A stretch of 5,800 bases of DNA from contig JAITHS010000393.1 in assembly GCA_031279875.1 (NCBI GenBank), forward strand, positions 1-5,800, read 5' to 3'. Under the pieces are notes generated by a model that searched no databases, was not told the DNA's origin, and worked only from the letters and a program-made list of their open reading frames with translations. Both the position numbers and the translations under genes were made by a program. Positions 1 through 5,482 of this stretch are shown one piece after another. This stretch comes from Tannerella sp. Lineage in GTDB: Bacteria; Bacteroidota; Bacteroidia; Bacteroidales; Tannerellaceae. Each line of letters starts with the position of its first letter. Within the stretch, counting starts at the first letter, position 1.

Positions 1-212
1 TCCGGCGCGGCTTCGCCGGCTTCCGGCGCCGCTTCCACGCCTTCCGGCGCTTCTTCCACGACTTCCGGCGCTTCTTCCACGCCTTCCGGCGATGTTTCGA
101 CGGCTTCCGGCGCTGTCTCGACGACTTCCGGCGTTGCTTCGACGGCTTCCGGCGTTGCTTCGACGGCTTCCGGCGCTGTTTCGACGGCTTCCGGCGCTGC
201 TTCGACGGCTTC
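1..212 (-). repeat. 21-bp coding tandem repeat (about ten units)
   Basis: On the minus strand a 21-base unit close to GAAGCCGTCGAAGCAGCGCCG is repeated ten times up to the window edge, encoding E-x-V-E-x-x-P heptads. The units furthest from the edge are nearly identical. Those nearest the edge diverge more, with GGC/GTC for GCC and GTG/GGC for GTC. Because the period is a multiple of three, gain or loss of units would change protein length without a frameshift. The array continues beyond the window, so the total copy number is unknown. Confidence 0.9.
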
Positions 213-431
213 CGCTTCTTCCGAAACCGTTTCTTCCGCAGGTTCTGTTACTTCAATAGAAATTTTTTCCGACATCGTTTCTTCCGTCGGAATTTTTTCT
301 TCAATAATATTTGCCGGTACAACTTCCGGCGCTTCAGTTTCATCAGTATTTACCGGCGCGTCCGTAATAGTCTTTTCTTCTATTTCCACTCTTTCTTTTT
401 CCGATAAATATGCCTTTAGAGTCTCCATCAT
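1..431 (-). CDS. Acidic repeat-containing hypothetical protein, N-terminal part (cut by window edge)
   Basis: An open frame runs from a double ATG (429-431, 426-428) to the left edge without a stop, giving 143 visible residues. The protein starts MMETLKAYLSEKERVEIEEK. It has no signal peptide or membrane segment, so a cytosolic location is likely. Residues 1-73 are Glu/Thr/Ile-rich. Residues 74-143 are ten consecutive 7-residue units of the form E-x-V-E-x-x-P (for example EAVEAAP, EAVETAP, EGVEEAP), so the visible part is strongly acidic and probably disordered. All differences between repeat units keep the frame open, which supports real coding. Either ATG could be the start; no Shine-Dalgarno sequence decides between them. 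It lies 160 bp downstream of oadB on the same strand and has its own weak promoter-like element. I do not recognise the function. Some Bacteroidales DUF349 proteins have acidic low-complexity N-termini, but nothing visible here proves that identity. Confidence 0.72.
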   Translation of the reverse strand, partial: MMETLKAYLSEKERVEIEEKTITDAPVNTDETEAPEVVPANIIEEKIPTEETMSEKISIEVTEPAEETVSEEAEAVEAAPEAVETAPEAVEATPEAVEATPEVVETAPEAVETSPEGVEEAPEVVEEAPEGVEAAPEAGEAAP

Positions 432-456
432 ATTTTTATTTTTTAATAAATAAAAG

Positions 457-485
457 CAAAATACTCACTTTATTTGGATACAAAA
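457..485 (-). promoter_or_regulatory. Possible Bacteroidota-type promoter for the acidic repeat protein
   Basis: Reading the minus strand, a TTTTG (481-485) lies upstream of TATTTTG (457-463), about 26 bases before the double ATG. This resembles the Bacteroides -33 TTTG and -7 TAnnTTTG elements, but the -7 box is one base short and the spacing is slightly short. The surrounding 432-591 spacer is very AT-rich with T9 (492-500) and A9 (531-539) runs. I found no convincing intrinsic terminator for the oad operon in it, so read-through from oadB into this gene is possible. Confidence 0.3.
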
Positions 486-591
486 TAACGGTTTTTTTTT
501 CAATTTGCCAAATAAAAACACAAAAAAATCAAAAAAAAATTCGCCGTTTTTTATATATGCTTGATATTCAATTTTTTATCTTGTCATAAAA

Positions 592-1830
592 TTATCCTAA
601 AAATGAAATTAAAATTCCTGCTGCAACTGCCGATCCTATAACTCCCGATATGTTGCTTGACATGCAATACTGAAGTACGTGATTTTTAGCGTCATACTTC
701 AATGAAATCTCATTTGCCACGCGCGAAGCCATCGGAACAGCGCTTAATCCGGTTGCACCGATAAGCGGATTTATCTTTCTGACAGACAGCAAGTTCCATA
801 TTTTAACCATACCGATACCCGACGCTATCGAAAGTGCGAATGCGAGGAAGCCTCCGACTATGATTCCGATAGTTGTCCAGTTGAGGAACGAATCACAGGT
901 CATTGTTCCGCCGACGCAAAGTCCGAGGAATATTGTTGCTGTGTTCATTATGCTGCCCGACGCGGCTTCAAACAGGCGGCTTGTGTCGCTGCCGATTTCT
1001 TTGATGAGGTTGCCGAACATCAGCATTCCTATCAGCGGCACGGCACTCGGCACGACTATTGCTATCAGTGTTGTTACGGCTATCGGGAAGATGATTTTCA
1101 ACACGCGCAAGTTCTTGATTTCTACCTGTTTAGTGGCTTTATTTTCTTCTTCTTTCATGTTTATCGACAGTTCCTTGCGTGTGCATAACAGTTTGACTAC
1201 CAGCGGAATAATTACCGGCACAAGCGCCATATACGAGTAAGCGGCAATGGCTATTGGTCCCAATAGATGAGGCGCGAGTTTGATTGTGGTGAAGATAGCG
1301 GTAGGTCCGTCGGCGCCTCCGATGATGCCGAGCGAGGCGGCTTCTTTCGGCGTAAAGCCCAGAAGGATAGATACTAACAGCACGCAAAATATGCCCATCT
1401 GTGCGGCGGCGCCGAATATTGACAGCCGCAGATTGCGCAGCATCGGTCCGAAATCGGTCAGCGCGCCGACGCCCATAAAGATAATCGGCGGCAGGAAACC
1501 GGTCTTGATGAGCATGTAGTAGAGGAAGTTCATCAGTCCGAGTTCGTGCGCTATGTCGTGAAGAGGCATCTCCCAGATATTTTTTGTTATGCCACTGTTT
1601 AACAGTACGTTACCGTTTTGGTCGGCTTGTATTACCCCCATGTCGCCGCCGGGGAAATTGGCAAGTAGTACGCCGAACGCAATCGGCACAAGCAACAACG
1701 GCTCGTACTTCTTTTTGATTCCCAAATATAAAAGTACGAACGCGAGCGCGTACATTATTAAGAACTGCGGCTTGTCGATTATCGCCCCAAGCGCCGTCAT
1801 GTCATAAACCTTTTGTAGTAAATCTTCCAT
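592..1830 (-). CDS. oadB: Na+-translocating decarboxylase beta subunit (oxaloacetate decarboxylase type)
   Basis: This is the integral membrane subunit of the sodium-pumping decarboxylase complex. It decarboxylates carboxybiotin carried by OadA and couples the reaction to Na+ export across the cytoplasmic membrane. The protein has 412 residues, near the usual size (about 380-435), with roughly nine or ten hydrophobic segments. Family hallmarks are DFGPMLRN (126-133) followed by GAAAQ, GGADGPTAI (171-179) with the conserved membrane aspartate D174, AYSYMALVP (197-205), GNLIKEIG (273-280), and the C-terminal SSNISGVIGSAVAAG (391-405), which matches the conserved NxxGVIGSAVAAG region. A charged cytoplasmic-type loop lies at about 213-240. 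It starts 22 bases after the oadA stop, with no Shine-Dalgarno sequence, as usual in Bacteroidota, and is the last gene of oadGAB. The sequence alone cannot separate oxaloacetate from methylmalonyl-CoA or glutaconyl-CoA decarboxylase beta subunits; the adjacent OadA makes the oxaloacetate type most likely. Confidence 0.95.
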   Translation of the reverse strand: MEDLLQKVYDMTALGAIIDKPQFLIMYALAFVLLYLGIKKKYEPLLLVPIAFGVLLANFPGGDMGVIQADQNGNVLLNSGITKNIWEMPLHDIAHELGLMNFLYYMLIKTGFLPPIIFMGVGALTDFGPMLRNLRLSIFGAAAQMGIFCVLLVSILLGFTPKEAASLGIIGGADGPTAIFTTIKLAPHLLGPIAIAAYSYMALVPVIIPLVVKLLCTRKELSINMKEEENKATKQVEIKNLRVLKIIFPIAVTTLIAIVVPSAVPLIGMLMFGNLIKEIGSDTSRLFEAASGSIMNTATIFLGLCVGGTMTCDSFLNWTTIGIIVGGFLAFALSIASGIGMVKIWNLLSVRKINPLIGATGLSAVPMASRVANEISLKYDAKNHVLQYCMSSNISGVIGSAVAAGILISFLG

Positions 1831-1846
1831 TATTTGTTGTTATTAT

Positions 1847-1870
1847 TAACCGTTAACCACTAACCGTTAA
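1847..1870. repeat. Direct repeat TAACCGTTAA x2 at the oadA/oadB junction
   Basis: TAACCGTTAA occurs at 1847-1856 and again at 1861-1870, separated by CCAC (14-base period). On the minus strand the array forms the last codons and stop of oadA (residues LTVSG, then TAA) and extends into the 22-base gap before oadB. The function is unknown; it may be a micro-repeat captured at a gene end. Confidence 0.75.
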
Positions 1871-3772
1871 AAGCGTATCATCTTCCGAGACAGGGTCGCC
1901 GGGGTTAAAGAAAATGGCTGTTACCGTGCCGTCGATTTCGGCGCTGACAGCGTTGTAGGTCTTCATTGCTTCTATGTAGCAGATTGTCTGACCTTTACGC
2001 ACCGTATCGCCGACTTTTACCGGCGTGTCGCCCGCTCCTTTGACGAGATAGAATTTGCCTTCAAGGGGCGATAGCAACGGCTGACCTTCGGCGGTTTGGT
2101 TGTTTTGTTGGGCTGTTGGGTTGTTGGGTTGTTGCGGCGATGCCAAAGTTTTCGAAGTTCCCGAATTTTGCGAAGTTCCCGAATCGCCTCCAAACGCCAC
2201 CGTAACCCGATAGCTTTGTCCGTTGACGTCAACATTCAACAGTTGAGGTGTTTTAGGTAATCCGACAAAACCGGCAGGTGGTGCCGTCGAAACAGCCGTC
2301 GAAGCCGTCGTCTCTTCTTTCCGCCGAGCCACATCAGCCAGAAAATCTATCTTCGCCTTACCCGACTTATATGCCTCATATTGAGACGGATGCATGGCGT
2401 ATTCAAACAACTCTTCGTCATCTTCGCCTACTTCCCAATGTTTCTCATTCATCATCTTGCGATATTTTTCGAGCGCATCGGGATAATTATCCTGCGGATT
2501 GCCGTCAAAAAACTTACGTTCCTCATTTTTAGCTTTTTCGATGATTTCGGGCGCCAATTTCCCCGGCAAACGACCTGCCTTACCGAGAATCATATCCCAG
2601 ATATCATCGGCAATCATACTCCACCTTTCTTTGCCTTTAAGCATCTGCATAACGTTCATAAGCGCCAGATTTTTAACATATTGACTAAACGGCGTAACCA
2701 AAGGCGGATACCCCACGCGAGGCCAAACGTATGCCACTTCGTCGAACAGTTTTATCAGCAGTTCGTCAAGTGTAAGCGGCAATTCTTTGTTTTTCTCACG
2801 TGATTTGTTGATAGTCAGAAGGTTTTGTTCGAGGTCTGACATCAGGCTTCCCATCATTCCTCCCGGCAGTCCGGGCGCAATCAGCAACGAGTTCATCAGG
2901 CGGTTTTTCGAACTGATGTACAGCCCCAGAAAATCGTCCATAAACTCCTGAATCATAGACCTTACCTTCATGTAAGCGCTCATATTTATTTCAGGCACGT
3001 CATATCCTGCGTCTTTCAACATAGCCTGCACGGTCAGCAGGTCGGCATGACCCGTACCCCACGACAGCGGCTCCATGCCCACGTCAATATAGTCGCATCC
3101 TGCATCACAAACGGCAAGTATCGATGCTACGCTGAAACCCGGTCCTGCGTGGCTGTGATACTGCACCGGCACGTCGGGATGCGCTTTCTTGATGTTTCGC
3201 ACAATCTGTCCCAGCGAGTACGGACGCCCGATGCCTGCCATGTCTTTGATGCAAATCTCGTCGGCGCCTGCCTCAATCAGTTCGAGAGCCATATTTGTGT
3301 AGTAATCAACCGTATGCACTGGCGAGTGGGTGATGCTCAGCGCACACTGCGAAATCATCCCCGCATCGTGAGCGTAAGTGATTGACGGCTTGATGTTTCG
3401 CGTGTCATTTAAACCGCAAAACGTGCGCGTAATGTCCGTACCCTGTACTTTTTTGACCTGATAAAACAACTGCCTGACGTCAGCCGGTACGGGGCTCATT
3501 CTCAATCCGTTAAGCGCACGGTCAAGCATCTGCGTCTGTATTCCAGCCTCGTGGAAAGGTTTCGTCCACTCGCGCACAGCCTTGTTCGGATTTTCGCCAA
3601 ACAACAGATTGACTTGTTCAAACCCGCCGCCGTTAGTTTCGACGCGGGCAAAACAGCCCATCTCAATGATAGCAGGCGCGATTTGCACTAATTGATCAAC
3701 CCGCGGCACATATTTGCCCGCCGACTGCCACATATCTCTGAAAACCAGACAAAATTTAATTTTTCTACTCAT
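1853..3772 (-). CDS. oadA: Biotin-dependent oxaloacetate decarboxylase alpha subunit (carboxyltransferase + biotinyl domain)
   Basis: This cytoplasmic subunit moves CO2 from oxaloacetate (by family) to its own biotin and hands carboxybiotin to OadB. The 639 residues comprise an HMGL/pyruvate-carboxylase-like TIM barrel (about 5-290), a helical carboxyltransferase extension (about 290-480), a tether-like segment VDVNGQSYRV (514-523), a Q/N/T-rich linker (about 530-566) and a C-terminal biotinyl domain (about 567-638). Metal-site residues match the family: D13 in FRDMWQS, K176 in CIKDMAG (the lysine expected to be carbamylated), and H206/H208 in YHSHAG. Q16, R85 and T360 in LVTPFSQ correspond to substrate and catalytic residues of pyruvate carboxylase. 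The biotinylated lysine is K604 in EAMKT, 35 residues from the end. The protein is longer than Klebsiella OadA (about 595) and several motifs differ: RDMWQS for RDAHQS, HAGPG for HATTG, PGGMMGSL for PGGMLTNL. It starts 13 bases after oadG, with AGGAAA a few bases before the ATG as a possible ribosome site. A pyruvate-carboxylase-type role is less likely because no biotin carboxylase gene is adjacent. Confidence 0.93.
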   Translation of the reverse strand: MSRKIKFCLVFRDMWQSAGKYVPRVDQLVQIAPAIIEMGCFARVETNGGGFEQVNLLFGENPNKAVREWTKPFHEAGIQTQMLDRALNGLRMSPVPADVRQLFYQVKKVQGTDITRTFCGLNDTRNIKPSITYAHDAGMISQCALSITHSPVHTVDYYTNMALELIEAGADEICIKDMAGIGRPYSLGQIVRNIKKAHPDVPVQYHSHAGPGFSVASILAVCDAGCDYIDVGMEPLSWGTGHADLLTVQAMLKDAGYDVPEINMSAYMKVRSMIQEFMDDFLGLYISSKNRLMNSLLIAPGLPGGMMGSLMSDLEQNLLTINKSREKNKELPLTLDELLIKLFDEVAYVWPRVGYPPLVTPFSQYVKNLALMNVMQMLKGKERWSMIADDIWDMILGKAGRLPGKLAPEIIEKAKNEERKFFDGNPQDNYPDALEKYRKMMNEKHWEVGEDDEELFEYAMHPSQYEAYKSGKAKIDFLADVARRKEETTASTAVSTAPPAGFVGLPKTPQLLNVDVNGQSYRVTVAFGGDSGTSQNSGTSKTLASPQQPNNPTAQQNNQTAEGQPLLSPLEGKFYLVKGAGDTPVKVGDTVRKGQTICYIEAMKTYNAVSAEIDGTVTAIFFNPGDPVSEDDTLLTVSG

Positions 3773-3785
3773 AATTTCCTGTTAA

Positions 3786-4061
3786 TTAATTAGTTTCTAT
3801 TTTAGTAACACGTCCTTGTCCACCCGTCAGCACGCTCACGGCCGACACGATAGCCGCCGTCGCAGCCCCGTCACCGCCACGCGCAGCAGCCGCCGACTTG
3901 CGCACCGTTTTAGCCGCCACTACCTCTGTCGGCGCATAGCGATTAACGAGTAAAATCAGCCCTTTTCCGAACGCGATAACCAGCAATAAAATCACATAAA
4001 CCGCTGACATTCCGATAACCATCAACAATAATCCTTGTTCAAAATCTGTAATAATCTTCAT
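3786..4061 (-). CDS. oadG: Oxaloacetate decarboxylase gamma chain (OadG family)
   Basis: This is the small membrane subunit that anchors and assembles the decarboxylase, linking OadA to OadB. The protein has 91 residues: a short N-terminus, one membrane helix (about 10-31), a basic/polar turn (33-55), an Ala-rich stretch (about 57-78) and the conserved-looking tail IVSAVSVLTGGQGRVTKIE (71-89). The GGxGRxTKIE ending is what I recognise from Bacteroidales OadG proteins and supports the call despite the low complexity. There are no histidines, so the C-terminal His cluster that binds Zn in Klebsiella OadG is absent. It is the first gene of oadGAB, in the same order as Klebsiella, 13 bases before oadA. 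The only reasonable start is the ATG at 4059-4061, about 45 bases downstream of a TATCTTTG promoter-like box. Confidence 0.9.
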   Translation of the reverse strand: MKIITDFEQGLLLMVIGMSAVYVILLLVIAFGKGLILLVNRYAPTEVVAAKTVRKSAAAARGGDGAATAAIVSAVSVLTGGQGRVTKIETN

Positions 4062-4106
4062 ATTTTAGACAATAAAAAATTCTTCTCCAATTTATAAAAA
4101 ACGCCG

Positions 4107-4114
4107 CAAAGATA
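4107..4114 (-). promoter_or_regulatory. Putative -7 box (TATCTTTG) of the oadGAB promoter
   Basis: On the minus strand TATCTTTG exactly fits the Bacteroidota -7 consensus TAnnTTTG and is followed by GCGGCG. It would place transcription start near 4100 and leave a leader of roughly 40 bases before oadG. No clear -33 TTTG is visible at the expected distance (about 4134-4138); that area is occupied by the inverted repeat at 4121-4157, which hints at regulated expression. Confidence 0.6.
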
Positions 4115-4120
4115 CAAAAA

Positions 4121-4157
4121 GTTTTTTTAACCGTATCATTTTGACAGTTAAAAAAAC
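4121..4157. promoter_or_regulatory. Perfect 11-bp inverted repeat in the divergent intergenic region (possible operator)
   Basis: GTTTTTTTAAC (4121-4131) and its exact reverse complement GTTAAAAAAAC (4147-4157) are separated by 15 bases. The dyad starts seven bases upstream of the oadG -7 box and covers its -33 area. It lies 27 bases before the -33-like TTG of the divergent BACON gene. The position suits a regulator-binding site, but the arms are mostly A/T runs, so chance occurrence is not excluded. No regulator gene is present in the window. Confidence 0.4.
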
Positions 4158-4184
4158 AAAAAAGTGATATTTATTTTCAAAATA

Positions 4185-4216
4185 TTGTTTATAAGCAAAA
4201 AAAAGTATTACCTTTG
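4185..4216 (+). promoter_or_regulatory. Bacteroidota-type promoter of the BACON/T9SS gene
   Basis: A TTG (4185-4187, within TATTGTTT) is followed after 21 bases by TACCTTTG (4209-4216), which fits the TAnnTTTG -7 consensus and is followed by CGCCC. The predicted transcription start is around 4223, giving a leader of about 37 bases with no Shine-Dalgarno sequence before the ATG at 4261, typical of this phylum. Confidence 0.65.
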
Positions 4217-4260
4217 CGCCCACAAATACAAGAATTATTCATTTTAAAACAAATACGTAT

Positions 4261-5436
4261 ATGAACAAGAAGATATTTGCTTTGTATAAGCACATTAGGC
4301 GCCGGAGAGTGATAGCTCTACCGTATGTTTTATTTATGCTGTTGCCGACAATGCTGTCGGCACAGACGGTTTTATCTATGCCGCCGAAAGATATTACAGC
4401 GACGCAAACAGTCGCTACGCCATTTCTCACGCTCTCCACAAGAATGCTGTATGTAACGTCAACGGGCGGGTCAAACAGCATTACAGTAACGTCAAATATC
4501 AGCTGGACGGCAAGCAGCAGCGTAAAGTGGATAACAGTCTCGCCATCGTCGGGCGAAAACAACGGCACTCTGAATATATCTACCGAAGCAAACACGGAAC
4601 ACATCGCTCGCTCAGCGATCATATCTGTACACGGAAGCGGTATCACGTCTAAAATACTTGTTACACAGTCGCCTGCACCCATATTTCCACCCTCGCTGAC
4701 GCTCTCCGCATACACGCTGAATGTAGCGGCAACGGGCGGTTCAAACAATATTACGGTAACGTCAAATATCGACTGGACGGCAAGCTGCGACGCTACGTGG
4801 CTGACGGTCTCACCTGCGTCGGGCGTTAATAATGACACTTTGAGAATATCTGTATCAGCGAACACGGGAAATCGCTCTCGTACAGCATTCATAATGGTAA
4901 ACGGAGACAATATCATGCGAACGATTACAGTAACACAGGGAATAGAACCCGAACTGATGCTCTCCTCATACACGCTGAATGTAGCGGCATCAAGCATCTC
5001 AAAAAACGTTACGGTAACGTCAAATATCGGCTGGACAGCAAGTTGCGACGCCTGTTGGCTGACCATCTCTCCTGCTACGGGAACCAACAACGGCACACTG
5101 AAAATAACCACCGCAGTAAATACAACAAACAGTGCTCGCACGGCTTTTGTAATGATAAGCGGAAACGGTATTACATGTATGATTATCGTAACACAAGCAG
5201 CCACGCCTACTGCTAATGCCATCGTCGATGCGGCGTCGGTAACGTATGCCAACAATGTGCTGACGGTCAACACCCCGCAAACCGAGCAGGTCAACGTTTA
5301 TGCCATGAGTGGAGTGTGGGTTTACGGCGCACGGAAAAATACCGGCACAACGACGTTTGATCTGAGCAGACTTCCCGACGGCGTGTATATCGTTACGGGC
5401 GAAAGCGGGTGGAGGAAGAAGGTGATTAAGAATTAA
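4261..5436 (+). CDS. Secreted triple-BACON protein with T9SS C-terminal sorting domain
   Basis: The product has 391 residues. An Arg-rich n-region (HIRRRR, 11-16) and a hydrophobic stretch to about 33 form a signal peptide, with likely cleavage after LSA (residue 34). Three BACON-type immunoglobulin-like repeats follow at about 55-136, 145-226 and 231-312, each with the pattern LTLS, VTSNIxWTAS, W-[IL]-T-[VI]-S-P, G-x-N-N-x-T-L, R-[ST]-A and I-x-VTQ. Residues about 325-391 match a type A T9SS sorting domain (NVYAMSG, LPDGVYIV, final KKVIKN). The protein should cross the inner membrane by Sec and the outer membrane by T9SS, ending on the surface or outside the cell. BACON domains are proposed to bind carbohydrate or mucin; binding here is inference. 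No catalytic domain is visible, unlike many BACON proteins in which the domain accompanies a hydrolase. The gene is divergent from oadGAB, and I see no functional link to it. The start is fixed by the signal peptide and promoter spacing. Confidence 0.9.
   Translation: MNKKIFALYKHIRRRRVIALPYVLFMLLPTMLSAQTVLSMPPKDITATQTVATPFLTLSTRMLYVTSTGGSNSITVTSNISWTASSSVKWITVSPSSGENNGTLNISTEANTEHIARSAIISVHGSGITSKILVTQSPAPIFPPSLTLSAYTLNVAATGGSNNITVTSNIDWTASCDATWLTVSPASGVNNDTLRISVSANTGNRSRTAFIMVNGDNIMRTITVTQGIEPELMLSSYTLNVAASSISKNVTVTSNIGWTASCDACWLTISPATGTNNGTLKITTAVNTTNSARTAFVMISGNGITCMIIVTQAATPTANAIVDAASVTYANNVLTVNTPQTEQVNVYAMSGVWVYGARKNTGTTTFDLSRLPDGVYIVTGESGWRKKVIKN
4423..5196 (+). repeat. Three tandem BACON-domain repeats (258-270 bp period)
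   Basis: Internal repeats within the secreted protein gene. The segment GTAACGTCAAATATC followed by CTGGACGGCAAG (or CTGGACAGCAAG) recurs around 4486, 4756 and 5014, so periods are 270 and 258 bases. Units 2 and 3 also share the stretch encoding YTLNVAA with nearly unchanged bases, and both carry SCDA just before the domain tryptophan, while unit 1 has SSSV. This suggests that units 2 and 3 arose from the more recent duplication. Confidence 0.85.
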
Positions 5437-5441
5437 GAATT
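5428..5441 (+). repeat. Two 7-bp AAGAATT units at the 3' end of the BACON gene
   Basis: AAGAATT occurs twice in tandem. The first unit supplies the last codons (AAG AAT) and part of the TAA stop. It is the inverted counterpart of the longer array at 5678-5719. Confidence 0.75.
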
Positions 5442-5478
5442 ACGTAGGCGCGGAGATATAATTTTTCCGCGCCTACGT
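5442..5478 (+). terminator. 13-bp perfect hairpin just after the BACON gene (probable terminator)
   Basis: ACGTAGGCGCGGA (5442-5454) pairs perfectly with TCCGCGCCTACGT (5466-5478), with an 11-base AT-rich loop. It begins six bases after the stop codon. The GC-rich stem and position fit a transcription terminator or an mRNA 3'-end stabiliser. A classic T tract after the stem is missing (TCTTAACCC follows), so rho-independent termination is not certain. Confidence 0.6.
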
Positions 5479-5482
5479 TCTT

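Noticed and set aside
1..212. Possible CRISPR array from the regular repeats
   Set aside because: The 21-bp units are contiguous with no spacers and code for a continuous acidic protein, so this is a coding minisatellite.
541..591. Intrinsic terminator after oadB
   Set aside because: Only weak A/T-only pairing (A run, CGCCG loop, T run near 531-552) and a 4-bp stem (TTGA-TAT-TCAA) are visible; neither is a convincing GC-rich hairpin with a T tract for the minus strand.
1139..1387. An 82-codon minus-strand frame inside oadB, and similar small frames opposite oadA and oadB
   Set aside because: They overlap well-supported conserved genes in other frames, are rich in Arg/His/Ser as expected of shadow translation, and have no start signal or domain.
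2017..2235. A 72-codon minus-strand frame within the biotinyl/linker region of oadA, read in another frame
   Set aside because: It is an alternate-frame reading of the low-complexity linker; the in-frame product has a complete biotinyl domain, so no frameshift or extra protein is needed.
2600..3600. Possible loss of function of OadA because a usually conserved His and Thr are missing
   Set aside because: Alignment of motifs by eye places the metal ligands and the catalytic Thr (VTPFSQ, T360) in the protein. The changed residues are in neighbouring motifs, so the enzyme is likely active.
4239..5294. A 351-codon open frame on the minus strand opposite the BACON gene
   Set aside because: It is the antisense of a strongly supported secreted protein. 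Its sequence mirrors the BACON repeats, it has no recognisable domain, and its frame stays open because of repetitive codon use in the sense gene.
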